A stretch of 64,000 nt of DNA from Hydrogenophaga sp. PAMC20947 (lineage in GTDB: Bacteria > Pseudomonadota > Gammaproteobacteria > Burkholderiales > Burkholderiaceae_C). The position numbers were made by a program, and so were the translations under genes. The stretch covers positions 1,240,001-1,304,000 of the forward strand of contig NZ_CP039252.1 of assembly GCF_004795855.1 (NCBI RefSeq), given 5' to 3'. This document shows positions 36,742 through 45,672 of this stretch, one piece after another; position 1 is the stretch's first letter, and every line of letters starts with the position of its first letter. The notes under the pieces are model-generated. The model worked only from the letters and a program-made list of their open reading frames with translations. It was not told where the DNA came from and searched no databases.

Positions 36742-37574
36742 AGCTGCCCGAATCCGACATCCTTGCTGCCCGCCTCCTGATCGTGGACGACCAGGCGGCC
36801 AACGTGCGCCTGCTCGAACGCATGCTTGGCGAATCCGGGTACAGCAACGTGGCCTCAACGATGGATCCGCTGCAGGCGTGCTCTCTGCACCAGCAGCACG
36901 ACTACGACTTGATCTTGCTCGATCTGCAAATGCCGGGATTGAACGGCTTCGAGGTGATGGCGGAGCTTTCCGCCAGCGCTGGCGACAGCTATTTGCCGGT
37001 GATCGTGCTCACAGCCCAGCCCCAGCACAAATTGCAAGCCCTGCAAGCCGGTGCCAAGGACTTCATCAGCAAGCCCTTCGACCTGTTGGAAATCAAGACC
37101 CGCATCCGAAACATGCTTGAGGTGCGGCTGCTGTACCGCCGGCTTGAAGCCCACAATGAGGTGCTGGAGCAGGCGGTGCTGGAGCGCACTGCCGAGCTCC
37201 GTGAAAGTGAAGCCCGATACCGCAGCCTGACTGCGCTGGCCTCTGATTGGCACTGGGAGCAGGACAAGGACGACAATTTCACGAACGTCACCGGGCCAGT
37301 GCTGGAGATGCTGGGTCTGTGCACACCCGCGCTGGACAGCTCTGGACCGAGCGCATATGTAGGCGGCTGGAATGAGGCCGAACGCGGTACCTTGCTCGCG
37401 ACCATCGCGGCCCGCCAACCCTTCCTCGATTTCGCCATCAGCCGAGTCGATCACAACGGCGAAGTGACGCACTACCGCGTTAGCGGCGAACCCATGTTCA
37501 CGCAGTCTTGCAAATTCATCGGTTACCGTGGCGTTGGCGTTGAGATGAACCCGCCGGCCATGGGCATACGCTAA
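36738..37574 (+). CDS. Receiver-PAS response regulator (module 1)
   Basis: 278 residues. The receiver at about 11-130 has LLIVDDQAAN, phosphoacceptor Asp62 (LILLDLQMPG) and KPFD. A helical linker TAELRESEARYRSLT leads into a PAS-like domain (WHWEQDKDDNFTNVTGPVLEMLG). There is no DNA-binding or enzymatic output, so it probably passes the signal by protein contact. It overlaps the kinase stop by 4 bp and shares one base with the start of the Crp/Fnr gene. It aligns end to end with the protein at 52101-52934. Confidence 0.9.
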   Translation: MKLPESDILAARLLIVDDQAANVRLLERMLGESGYSNVASTMDPLQACSLHQQHDYDLILLDLQMPGLNGFEVMAELSASAGDSYLPVIVLTAQPQHKLQALQAGAKDFISKPFDLLEIKTRIRNMLEVRLLYRRLEAHNEVLEQAVLERTAELRESEARYRSLTALASDWHWEQDKDDNFTNVTGPVLEMLGLCTPALDSSGPSAYVGGWNEAERGTLLATIAARQPFLDFAISRVDHNGEVTHYRVSGEPMFTQSCKFIGYRGVGVEMNPPAMGIR

Positions 37575-38347
37575 TGCAGACCGCGCTGCCCTCTCGCCCT
37601 CACAGCCCGAGCCAGAACCACCTGCTCGCCGCGCTGCCCCAAGCGGAGTACGAGGCTCTGGCCCAGTACCTCGAACCCATGACGCTGGCCCTCGGCGACA
37701 TGATCTACGAGCCCGGCGAGCAACTGCAGCATGCCTGTTTCCCCACCACCGCAGTGGTCTCGCTCTATTACGTGACCGTGTCCGGAGCAGCGGCTGAGTC
37801 AGCAGGCGTCGGCAACGAGGGCATGGTCGGCATTTCGCTCTTCATGGGCGGTGACACGACGCCCAGCTCGGCCGTCGTCCAGACCGCGGGTCATGGCTAC
37901 CGCCTGGACCGCCACCGCCTGCGCCAGGCATTCGACGGCGCAGGCTCTTTGCAAGGCTTGCTGTTGCGCTACACCCTGGCCCTCATCACCCAGGTCTCGC
38001 AGACCGCGGTCTGCAATCGCCACCACTCCGTTGAGCAGCAACTCAGCCGCTGGCTGCTCCTGACGCTGGACCGCGGGCCGCCGCGCGAACTGGTGATGAC
38101 GCAGGAATTGGTGGCTGGCATTCTGGGTGTGCGCCGCGAAAGCGTCACCGCGGCTGCAGGCAACCTGCTGCAGATGGGCTACATCCGCTACAGGCGCGGG
38201 CACATCAGCGTCGTTGACCCAAAGGGGCTCCAGACGTGCGCCTGCGAATGCTACGGCGTGGTTAAAAAGGAGCTGGGTCGCCTGCTTGGCGGTGCATCTC
38301 ATCGGCCAGAGACGGTGCCGTGTTTGCAGGCGCCGTTTAGCCATTGA
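37574..38347 (+). CDS. Crp/Fnr family transcription regulator (module 1)
   Basis: 257 residues. The N-terminal cyclic-nucleotide-like barrel has LALGDMIYEPGEQLQHACFP and GNEGMVGISLFMGG. The family segment AVCNRHHSVEQQLSRWLL forms the dimer helix. The winged helix has MTQELVAGILGVRRESVTAA, recognition residues RRESV. No Fnr-type cysteine cluster is visible at the N-terminus, so it is not an oxygen-sensing Fe-S protein of the Fnr kind. Its start overlaps the receiver-PAS stop (TAATG), linking it to the phosphorelay. It is a candidate to bind the palindromes of this island. Confidence 0.92.
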   Translation: MQTALPSRPHSPSQNHLLAALPQAEYEALAQYLEPMTLALGDMIYEPGEQLQHACFPTTAVVSLYYVTVSGAAAESAGVGNEGMVGISLFMGGDTTPSSAVVQTAGHGYRLDRHRLRQAFDGAGSLQGLLLRYTLALITQVSQTAVCNRHHSVEQQLSRWLLLTLDRGPPRELVMTQELVAGILGVRRESVTAAAGNLLQMGYIRYRRGHISVVDPKGLQTCACECYGVVKKELGRLLGGASHRPETVPCLQAPFSH

Positions 38348-38439
38348 CACGCCCCAGGATGGCAGAGGGGAAATGGGCCGCGACCTGGGCGTACCCCTGA
38401 TCTTGGACTTGGACCTGCGCATCGGCTCAAGGCGTGAAG

Positions 38440-39123
38440 TCACTGCTCATGGCGTTCGAGACGTCGCCTGGCACGCCAATCTCGATACAGTTTCACCCCG
38501 ACCGGGATCAAGGTCAGGCCGCCCAGCGCCAACACTGAAACCAGGACTTTGTCGGTTTGCCCCGTCCCCATCTCGCTGCCGAAGTGAGCCAGAAGAAAAC
38601 TTGTCGGCGCGATGCCTGCGAGGGTCGCGATAGCGAAGCGCCAGAACGACAGGACCGTGAGTCCAGCGGCATAGCTGACGATATCAAACGAAATGAACGG
38701 AAGGATTCGGCTGACAAAAACGATTCCCATCAGCACGTTCTGGGATCCGATCAACCCAATAGACAGTCGATCTCCGAACCAACGATGGACGCTTTCGTAG
38801 CCCACGAAACGGGTCACTGCGAACGCAGCCACCGCGCCGGCTTCCGCGCCCAGCAAAACGTACAGGGTGCCCCAGCTGTGACCATAGGCGGCGCCGGCAG
38901 CCAGAGCGATGGGTGCGCTCGGGATCGGACTGACCAATATCGCCAGCATCATCAGTGCGATGATTGCGGCCGGACCCCACGCGCCCAGCTGAACAACCCG
39001 TGCATGGAGTGCATTGGTGTCCAGGATCGTCGTCAGCGTATCCGTCTCACGCAATATCCAATACACGCAGGCAAGAAAACCCACCAGCAGGGCGCCTGAG
39101 AACAGTTTCGTCCGAACCTTCAT
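38440..39123 (-). CDS. TVP38/TMEM64 family membrane protein
   Basis: 227 residues with about five membrane helices (LFSGALLVGFLACVYWIL, AAIIALMMLAILVSPIPSAP, and others). The SNARE-associated/DedA-type core is visible as SPIPSAPIALAAGAAYGHSWGT and FVSRILPFISFDIVSYAAGL. Family proteins are lipid scramblases or transport-linked; the bacterial role is poorly known. It converges on the Crp/Fnr gene 92 bp away. No palindrome was found upstream. Confidence 0.87.
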   Translation of the reverse strand: MKVRTKLFSGALLVGFLACVYWILRETDTLTTILDTNALHARVVQLGAWGPAAIIALMMLAILVSPIPSAPIALAAGAAYGHSWGTLYVLLGAEAGAVAAFAVTRFVGYESVHRWFGDRLSIGLIGSQNVLMGIVFVSRILPFISFDIVSYAAGLTVLSFWRFAIATLAGIAPTSFLLAHFGSEMGTGQTDKVLVSVLALGGLTLIPVGVKLYRDWRARRRLERHEQ

Positions 39124-39654
39124 CTCATCCTTTGTGGACTTTTTCGGGAGGGCGTGTCAATTTGGCTCGGCACGACATCGCTGCCCTCCCGGCCGAGGGC
39201 CCAAGTGGCTCGCCGCTCAGCCACAACAGCTTGCCCGATCGCATGATCGCTGCACGTCGGGAAACCAGTATTGTCGGTCACTCCCCACGCGAACAGCGCG
39301 CTTGCGGCCTGGACCGTTCCGCCAGGCTTGAGCAACACCTTGCCATCGACCGCAATCTCGCTCAGCGGCACGACCTTCAAATTGCCGCAGGGCATCAGAC
39401 TGTGGGCATCGGAGCGGCTGAGCGATGGCTCCAGGCTCCTGGGCATCTGGCAGAAGAAAGTGTGCTGCGGTGTTCGAGCAATGCATTGGGCTCAGGTGCG
39501 GCATCTTCAAGCCACCAAGGTACTGCCAGGTGCAATCCAGATCACGTCGCCGCTGCAGTTTGTTCGGCAGCGCACGGACTTCGAGGCTTGTAACGGGCAG
39601 TCTTGCCTTTGGCTTCGCCGTGTCTCGCACGCTGTGGCGCAGCAACGCTCCGCT
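39124..39654. other. Region with a possible frame-shifted minus-strand gene remnant
   Basis: 530 bp without an intact gene. On the minus strand two overlapping frames look protein-like: one reads TWQYLGGLKMPHLSPMHC and the next NLKVVPLSEIAVDGKVLL, changing frame near 39440. This suggests a decayed gene, but I do not recognise the family and it may be chance. Confidence 0.3.
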
Positions 39655-40548
39655 TCAGTCACCTGGCGCTTGGTGGGTGAGCTGCTTTTCTGGGTAGCTG
39701 TAAAAACCCTCACCGGTTGATGCACCGAGCTTGCCTTTATCGATATAGCGATCTTTGAGCAACTTCGAAAATGCCTGTTTTTTCGGATCCGGGTTCATTT
39801 GAGAAATGTTGTAGGCCGTCTTGAGGCCAACGATGTCAAAGATCTGGAACGGGCCCAATGGCGCGCCAGTGGCGATGCGCCAAGTCTTGTCTACCATGGC
39901 TGGCTCAGCGATGCCGTCCACGAGAAGGTCGCTCGCCGCGTTGAGCAACGGAACGAGCAGCGAGTTCAGTATGTAGCCCGCATGCTCTTTCTTGATCTCG
40001 ATCGGAACCATGCCTGTGGCTTTCGCGAAGTCGACGATGGTCTGGAAGACGGCCGGGGCGGTGTCCGGTGTTCCCATGATCTCTGCGGTGTTGTGCGACC
40101 AGACCCGGTTGGCGTAGTGCAACGCGATGAAACGGTCGGGGCGACCGGTAAAGTCTTTCATCGCACTGGGCAGCAAGGTCGAAGAGTTTGTCGCAAAGAT
40201 CGTCTTGGGGGGCGCAAGCTTCGCCAATTCGGTGTAAACGGCGCGCTTGATTTCCAGGCTCTCTGGCACGACCTCGATCACGAGATCGGCATCTTTGACC
40301 GCATCGCCGAGTTCGAACGAATAGCTGATGTTGGAGAGCGCCGCTGCTGAGCCGCCATCGGCCGCACCGGCAACCTGCTCGTCGATGTAGGTCTGCGCCA
40401 ATCCAGTGAACCGTGCCTTCGCTTGCTCAATGACCTCTGCATTGATGTCGTACGCGACCACGGAGAAGCCATGGAACGCTGTCTGGAACGCAATTTGCGA
40501 ACCGAGCACGCCGGTACCGAGCACGGTGACGTTCTTGATTGCTGTCAT
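39655..40548 (-). CDS. 3-hydroxyacyl-CoA dehydrogenase (short HBD-type)
   Basis: 297 residues from 40548. The Rossmann motif VLGTGVLGSQIAFQTAFHG is at about 8-26. The catalytic His lies in FIALHYANRVW and the Asn/Glu segment is IFATNSSTLLPS. The C-terminal domain carries KKEHAGYILNSLLVPLLNAA and IFDIVGLKTAYNI. It oxidises 3-hydroxyacyl-CoA to 3-ketoacyl-CoA with NAD in beta-oxidation or butanoate/PHB-linked metabolism. No other beta-oxidation gene is near. Palindrome site d lies about 90 bp upstream of the start, placing this metabolic gene under the island control. Confidence 0.9.
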   Translation of the reverse strand: MTAIKNVTVLGTGVLGSQIAFQTAFHGFSVVAYDINAEVIEQAKARFTGLAQTYIDEQVAGAADGGSAAALSNISYSFELGDAVKDADLVIEVVPESLEIKRAVYTELAKLAPPKTIFATNSSTLLPSAMKDFTGRPDRFIALHYANRVWSHNTAEIMGTPDTAPAVFQTIVDFAKATGMVPIEIKKEHAGYILNSLLVPLLNAASDLLVDGIAEPAMVDKTWRIATGAPLGPFQIFDIVGLKTAYNISQMNPDPKKQAFSKLLKDRYIDKGKLGASTGEGFYSYPEKQLTHQAPGD

Positions 40549-40636
40549 GAGTGGATCTTTCTGATTGGGGTTGGGTGGCAGAGCGATCAGAGAAAGGCCA
40601 CCTGAACGCATCCTCGCTGAAAGCGCTGACTGACAC

Positions 40637-40652
40637 CGTGCGCCAACGCACA
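40637..40652 (-). promoter_or_regulatory. Crp/Fnr-type palindrome, site d
   Basis: CGTGCG-CCAA-CGCACA on the plus strand. The hexamer GAGGAT is centred 32 bp downstream in the direction of the 3-hydroxyacyl-CoA dehydrogenase gene; it keeps only A2, A5 and T6 of a -10 box. Confidence 0.55.
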
Positions 40653-40836
40653 CAGTCCGGCCTGAACAGCCAAGGCAACAGTGGCCAAAATCCGCGCTGT
40701 CCATTCGGTTGAGCGGAACAACAACGACCTGAGTTCCCAGCTCGGCGCGCCGAGCGCTGCGCGCGTGAAAAGCAAAGCCATAGGGCGTCGACCTTGCCCT
40801 GCTCCGCGCGAGCCTGTTGCAGAAGGAGGCGTGCTG

Positions 40837-40852
40837 AGTGCGGCAGCGAACA
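40837..40852 (+). promoter_or_regulatory. Crp/Fnr-type palindrome, site e (degenerate)
   Basis: AGTGCG-GCAG-CGAACA, two changes from the consensus arms. CAAACT is centred 33 bp downstream. The nearest plus-strand gene starts 289 bp after the site, farther than at other sites, so it may be a weaker or relic copy. Confidence 0.4.
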
Positions 40853-41140
40853 GACGCCAGCAGCGCCTTGCACACAAACTCGCCCATGAATTTGCCGCGC
40901 GTCTTTTCCTTGTCCAGTCGAGCAAACTACCCCAGTATTGGGGAAGGTGGCTCAGATCTGCCCGTATTCGTGACTCTGACGAGAGCCATGCAAGCGCTGC
41001 TGCCTCAGCTGAGCCAGGCAAGGCCGAGCCTCCCCGCGCGGACCGACGAAGACATGGCCATGCATTCGCCATGTCTTTGAATTTTTGTGCTGCCGTTGCC
41101 AAATCGGCAGCGTTGTTGAATTTGATGAGGAGCCTGCGTC

Positions 41141-41923
41141 ATGACCTACCAAGGTGAACGTGCCCGTCCGATGGCGGGTGAGAACGGTCGATATTTCGAG
41201 GTGTCGAAGGTCCGCATCGGCCCCGACGGGCATGTCAGTGATGTGCTCTGGGCTGAAGTGGATACCGGCACGGATCGGAACGTGGGCCCCCGTGTGCTGG
41301 CAACGGCCGCTGAGGTCGTGGACGCCATCCACGATGGTGCCGAGGTCGCGGGCGTGTTTCCATCCAGCGAACGCGTTCCGGATCGCCCCTTTGTGGTTGT
41401 CAAGCACACCGATGGCCGGGAGTGCATTGCCTTTGACGGTGCACCCTTATCTGGGCGCAATGTCACCGACCTGCAAAAACTCGATGACCGATCTGGCAAG
41501 ACCCCAAACGCGATTGATTCGCAGGCACGCACCGACGCAGGCATGGCGGCTCCAGCCCGCCCTGCGAGCGAACACCGGGCTCCACACCATGAAGGCGCCC
41601 AGAGGCTGACATTCGCAGTATCCAAAGTTCGTTTAGACACCGGCGGGCGTATCACCGACGTGCTCTGGGGTCGGGTGGACCCGGCCAAAAACGACTGGGC
41701 AACCTCGGAAGTCATCGTGGCCGTTGCCGCTGTCGTGGATGCTCTGCACGCAGGCAGTCAGGTGTTCGCCTTGTTTCCAGCAACCCATGGCCATTTGCGG
41801 GAACGCCGGTTCGTCGTGGCCGACTACGACGGTGATCGAAAAACCATCGTGCTGGATGGGGGAACAGCCCGCGATCGTGAGGTCCATGACATGGACCGGC
41901 TGGATGGAGCTGCGTCTCCGTGA
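41141..41923 (+). CDS. Tandem-domain protein of unknown function
   Basis: 260 residues. Start at 41141 with GAGGAG upstream. Two copies of a roughly 95-residue domain are seen, at about 18-112 and 155-258. Both contain (F)xVSKVRxDxxGxxxDVLW near the start, a VVDAxHxGxxVxxxFP centre and a FVVxxxxDxRxxIxxDG end. A Pro/Ala/His-rich linker joins them. I do not recognise the domain; the beta-rich pattern and acidic loops suggest a small barrel. The codon use is like the surrounding island. It may be an envelope or stress protein; no signal peptide is visible. Confidence 0.7.
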   Translation: MTYQGERARPMAGENGRYFEVSKVRIGPDGHVSDVLWAEVDTGTDRNVGPRVLATAAEVVDAIHDGAEVAGVFPSSERVPDRPFVVVKHTDGRECIAFDGAPLSGRNVTDLQKLDDRSGKTPNAIDSQARTDAGMAAPARPASEHRAPHHEGAQRLTFAVSKVRLDTGGRITDVLWGRVDPAKNDWATSEVIVAVAAVVDALHAGSQVFALFPATHGHLRERRFVVADYDGDRKTIVLDGGTARDREVHDMDRLDGAASP

Positions 41924-42539
41924 ATGTCTTTAACCAGGTGGCCCTGGTCAGATGAGCCAGATAGCAGGCCACCGCAGGCAGAGGTTGTTTTGCCTGTTGG
42001 TTGGCGGCGCAATGATCAGAAGCAGCATTTCAGCTGCGAGGCGCTTTGGGTACCGGATCCCCAGCGCGAGACACTGCCTTGGCCGGGGCGCTATAGGGTG
42101 GTCGTGGATTCGCAGACCGCCGGAAGACCGCCATGGTCACCTTCGCCGGAGCCTTCTGGTGCGAAGCCGAAAGCTGACCCAGCGACTTGCTTGGGTCGTG
42201 GGCCGATCCTGTCAAATTTGCAGCGCAGGCGGGGCCAAGCTGTGACGATCTGAAGGCAGGCCTACCTCAACTGAGGGGCCCGAGAGACTTAGCTGCTCTG
42301 GATGTGCGAGAGAGAAAGAGAAAGAGAGTGCTTTCCACCCAACAGCTGCGACTCGCGCGAGCTCGAAAGCTTGGGGGAGGGGATGTGCCACATGTGCAAT
42401 ATCAGTGAGCGTCAACGTCCACTTCATGCATCAATCGCTGCGGGTGGCAGATTGATTTCTGTTTAAGGCCAGTCGCGAGGCCCGGGATTGGGCTGCGACT
42501 GGGGTGAAGGGGCAGTGGCGTTCATGTAGACGCATCTGC
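41924..42539. other. Intergenic region, purine-rich tract only
   Basis: 616 bp between convergent genes. A GA-rich run (GAGAGAGAAAGAGAAAGAGA) lies at 42309-42328. No gene or palindrome of the island type is seen. Confidence 0.5.
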
Positions 42540-42872
42540 TCAGAAGCGTTGGGCGCCGCCGTGGCTGTTGTTGTTCTGGAACAGCTCACCTTCGGCGGCC
42601 AGCTCTGCCACATCCTCTCGAACCTCTGCGCGGGTCAGCTGGCTGTTGGACGGTGTCAGGCGGGCGTTGTGGCGCTTGAGGTCGACGTTGCCATAACGGA
42701 TGGTACCGGTGGCCTGGGCTTCGCGCAGCTCGGCGACGACTTCAGCGCGGGTCCTGGAGGGGCCGGAGGGCGCTTTGTCGAAGCCGTAAATCTCGCCGTT
42801 GCCGTTGCCCGGCATGGCGGATGCTGCGAAAGCGGTGGAAGCGAGGAGGGTGGCAATAACAAGCGATTTCAT
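42540..42872 (-). CDS. DUF4148 family exported protein
   Basis: 110 residues with a clear signal peptide (MKSLVIATLLASTAFAASAMPG). The mature part carries the DUF4148 pattern SRTRAEVVAELREAQATG and LTRAEVREDVAELAAEG. This is a small periplasmic family common in Burkholderiales, with unknown role. The start has AAGGAACC upstream. The region upstream contains a Crp/Fnr gene remnant. Confidence 0.85.
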   Translation of the reverse strand: MKSLVIATLLASTAFAASAMPGNGNGEIYGFDKAPSGPSRTRAEVVAELREAQATGTIRYGNVDLKRHNARLTPSNSQLTRAEVREDVAELAAEGELFQNNNSHGGAQRF

Positions 42873-42920
42873 GATGGTTCCTTAGGGGGTGGTGCAACGC
42901 TGCGATGTGCAGTGTTGTCC

Positions 42921-43079
42921 CTACCTTGGTCGCATCAACCCGCGAAATCGTGACAAGTTTTTTTCGAGAGGATCTTCCAGCCACCGCTCGTGCAGCACCA
43001 CTTCCGCAGCAAAGCCGCTGAAAGCCTGCGCTTCCAGCGATGTGCGGTGCAGCACGGTGTGTGCCTCTCGCTGGTAGGT
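42921..43079 (-). pseudogene. C-terminal remnant of a Crp/Fnr regulator
   Basis: On the minus strand YQREAHTVLHRTSLEAQAF then SGFAAEVVLHERW aligns with the C-terminal tail of the Crp/Fnr protein at 49865 (YHRGELTVLDRSALEAQAC, SCYAADKLLYKEL). The recognition helix and the effector domain are missing; upstream sequence does not continue the match. A decayed third or fourth paralogue of the regulators in this island. Confidence 0.65.
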
Positions 43080-43339
43080 TTTTCGGCCAACTCTGCTGGG
43101 CCTCACCCGCTGCTCTTGACCATTGATGTCGTCAACAGTTTGGGTGAACATTCCTGTCAGATGTACGCCTGGCATCGGCCAGGATCCGACTCCGGCGCAT
43201 GTCCGCAATGAGGCGGATCCCCTCTGAATCCAGTTGCGAGCGTGCTACTGTGCAAATCATCCGCTGTGTGCGAAGACGAACAGACTGGGTTCAAAAAAAC
43301 GGGCAAAGTCGGTGCATGCGAGTTGCGAATGAACGTCCC
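43080..43339. other. Short regulatory gap before the nitroreductase remnant
   Basis: 260 bp containing palindrome site j. No gene is supported. Confidence 0.45.
43267..43282 (+). promoter_or_regulatory. Crp/Fnr-type palindrome, site j
   Basis: TGTGCG-AAGA-CGAACA, one mismatch in the right arm. CAAAGT is centred 32 bp downstream and the remnant start at 43340 follows 31 bp after it. Confidence 0.5.
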
Positions 43340-43833
43340 ATGATTTCGATCCAGAGCCCGTGCAAGAGACAGCTGCTGGCGGCTGCTGGCGTTTCTGCCG
43401 CGCCAGCGGTGACGGCCTGTTCTTCGAGTGACGCCGCGCAGAAGGCTGCTCCCGCACGGCGAGAGCCGGGAGTGCCTCATTCCGAAGAGCCACTTCCCCG
43501 GTGTGTGGCTTGGTTCGCCAGGCCATCCTGGCACCTTCGAGCCACAACACGCCATGCTGGGGTTTCCAGATCGCCGAGAAGTCGATCTCCATTGCTCCGG
43601 ATCTCGAGCGCCGCGGCCCAATCGTCGACCCCGATGATGATCATGTTTATGTCTCGCTGGGTTGTGCGGCGGGCAACTCCCCGCTGCCGCGGTGGCTGGG
43701 CACCCGGATGATGAACCTGTTTTCTTCGCCAGCCTCCGAAAATCAAACATACGCACGGCAGTTTCGCTGCTCGGCGGCGATCGCGGTGTTCGTCTCCGAG
43801 CGCAATGTGCCAATCAACGGAGAAGCGGCATGA
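43340..43833 (+). pseudogene. Acg-type nitroreductase-like gene, frameshifted and truncated
   Basis: The first part (from 43340) reads an export-like leader with RQLLAAAGVSAAPAVTACSS. Near 43480-43500 the reading frame shifts, and the second part reads LVRQAILAPSSHNTPCWGFQ and DDDHVYVSLGCAAGN, then LPRWLGTRMMNLFSSPASEN and SAAIAVFVSERNVP. These are pieces of the Acg-family flavin oxidoreductase, with an internal gap and the C-terminus missing. The stop overlaps the following gene by 4 bp. Palindrome site j upstream suggests the parent gene belonged to the island regulon. Confidence 0.7.
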
Positions 43834-44699
43834 ACTGGATTGGATGGACGGTTTTTGGTATCGGCGGCATGGTGGCCGTTGTTGCGGGGCTGGCAGCTTT
43901 CGGAAGCTCACGCTGGGCTGGCACCACACAGGTGCAGATGGCGCTGCTCGAAGCGGCCAGAGTGCCGGCGCCTGCCGGCATGAACAAGGTTTACGACGCC
44001 CGCGAACTCGACGGGCTGCCCACGCCAGTCCAGCGGTACTTCCGCGCAGTGCTGAAGGACGGACAGCCCTTCATCTCCGCCGCCACTTTCGATTTCGCTG
44101 GCACGTTCAACATGTCGGCCACTGGAGAGCAGTGGAAAAACTTCACCTCGACACAGCGTGCAGTCACCCGCCGCCCGGGCTTTCTGTGGAACGGTCGGGT
44201 GGTCATGCTGCCCGGCTTGGTCGCGCACGTCCACGACAGCTACATCGCAGGCGAGGGCAGGCTACACGCGGCGATGCTGGGGCTCTTCACCGTGGCCGAG
44301 GTGCAGGGCGGCGGCGAGATTGCCCGCGGCGAACTGATGCGCTACTTCGCCGAGGCAATTTGGTATCCGACCGCGCTGCTTCCCAGCCAGGGCGTGCGCT
44401 GGGAGGCAGTGGACGACAGCTCGGCGAAGGCCACGCTGGAGGATGGTCCGATCACCTTGACCTTGCTGTTCAGGTTCGACGAGACCGGGCTGATCACGTC
44501 GGTGCACGCCGATGCGCGTGGCGTCGGGGTGGGCAAGGACATGGTCATGTTGCCTTGGGAGGGCCGCGTGTCCAGCTACCAGTTGCATGGCGGAATGATG
44601 GTGCCGGCCCGCAGCGAAGCCGCCTACTTGCGGCCAGAGGGACGCAGGCCCTACTTCATCGGCAACCTGACGTCGATGGTCTACGAGTTCTCGTCGTGA
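43830..44699 (+). CDS. DUF6544-like exported or membrane-anchored protein
   Basis: 289 residues with an N-terminal membrane segment (IGWTVFGIGGMVAVVAGLAAFG). The rest is rich in beta segments: GLPTPVQRYFRAVLKDGQPF, TRRPGFLWNGRVVMLPGL, RGELMRYFAEAIWYPTALLP. This pattern fits a family I remember as DUF6544, function unknown. Start chosen at the ATG overlapping the nitroreductase remnant stop. It is the first gene of a run of membrane-related genes to 49.0 kb. Confidence 0.72.
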   Translation: MNWIGWTVFGIGGMVAVVAGLAAFGSSRWAGTTQVQMALLEAARVPAPAGMNKVYDARELDGLPTPVQRYFRAVLKDGQPFISAATFDFAGTFNMSATGEQWKNFTSTQRAVTRRPGFLWNGRVVMLPGLVAHVHDSYIAGEGRLHAAMLGLFTVAEVQGGGEIARGELMRYFAEAIWYPTALLPSQGVRWEAVDDSSAKATLEDGPITLTLLFRFDETGLITSVHADARGVGVGKDMVMLPWEGRVSSYQLHGGMMVPARSEAAYLRPEGRRPYFIGNLTSMVYEFSS

Positions 44700-44724
44700 G
44701 TCACACTCCAGACCGGACGGCACC

Positions 44725-45672
44725 ATGACTTGGCTGTACGCGCTTCAGTTCGCAGCGCCACTGATCTTGATCGGCTGGCTGGTGTGGGCGCCTGCGCGCA
44801 GTGGTCTGGGTTTCGTGGTGCAGGTTTTCGGCAGCGTCGCGGCGCTGGCCGCCATGGCTTTGCTGGGCATCTGGCTGTTGCCGCCGTGGTGGGCGCCCTT
44901 CGTGTTTGCTGCGGCCCTAGCGGTGGCGACGTGGCTGGGTTGGCGCCGCATCCAACCCATTGCGTCTGCGGTGCCGGCAACAGGCGGAGCGTGGATCGTG
45001 GGGGGTCTTTTCTTGGCGCTGGGCTGCCTGTCGACCTACGGAACGTTCACCGCATGGCAAAGCCGAAGCAACCCGGTGGCGGGCGCCGTGAACCTGGCCT
45101 TCCCGCTGGAGCCGGGTCGCTATCTCGTCGTCAATGGTGGCAGCAGCATCAGCACCAATGCGCACCTTGAAACGCTCAACGCCGGAGTGCCTCGTTACCG
45201 CACCTGGCGCGGGCAATCCTATGGTGTCGATCTCGTGGCGCTGGACGGGTTTGGGCTGCGTGCCCGTGGTGTACAGCCTGCAGACCCCAGCGCCTATGTC
45301 ATCTACGGCGCGCGCGTGTGGGCGCCTTGCGCAGGCCAGGTGCTCATCGCCGTGGACGGACTGCCCGACATGTGGGTGCCTGAAGCGGACCGCGAGCACC
45401 TGGCCGGCAACCATGTGATGCTGCGCTGTGACCAGGCGGACGTACTGCTCGGCCACCTGCAGCCTGGCAGCGTTCGGGTCCATGCAGGGGCTCAGGTCGC
45501 CGTCGGTGACTGGCTCGGATCGGTGGGCAATTCAGGCAACACCGGCGAGCCGCACCTGCACATTCACGCGCAAGGTCCAGGCTCGACCGATGCGCCGCTG
45601 GGTGGCGATCCACGGCCCCTTCAGTTCAAGGGCCACTTTCCCGTGCGCGGCGACCGCATCGAGGTGCCATGA
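44725..45672 (+). CDS. M23 family metallopeptidase with N-terminal membrane helices
   Basis: 315 residues. About four N-terminal membrane helices (ALQFAAPLILIGWLVW, VFGSVAALAAMALLGIWLL and others) precede a LytM/M23 domain at about 165-290. The zinc site is partly changed: the first motif reads QSYGVDLVALD (Asp kept, the usual His replaced), while GNSGNTGEPHLHIHA keeps the HLH pair. Active peptidoglycan hydrolases need all ligands, so it may be inactive or use another ligand. It follows the DUF6544-like gene by 25 bp. Confidence 0.8.
   Translation: MTWLYALQFAAPLILIGWLVWAPARSGLGFVVQVFGSVAALAAMALLGIWLLPPWWAPFVFAAALAVATWLGWRRIQPIASAVPATGGAWIVGGLFLALGCLSTYGTFTAWQSRSNPVAGAVNLAFPLEPGRYLVVNGGSSISTNAHLETLNAGVPRYRTWRGQSYGVDLVALDGFGLRARGVQPADPSAYVIYGARVWAPCAGQVLIAVDGLPDMWVPEADREHLAGNHVMLRCDQADVLLGHLQPGSVRVHAGAQVAVGDWLGSVGNSGNTGEPHLHIHAQGPGSTDAPLGGDPRPLQFKGHFPVRGDRIEVP

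Larger units (their letters stand above)
40549..41140. other. Divergent regulatory region with two palindromes
   Basis: 590 bp between the dehydrogenase and the tandem-domain gene. It holds site d facing the dehydrogenase and site e facing the tandem-domain gene. No gene is supported. Confidence 0.6.
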
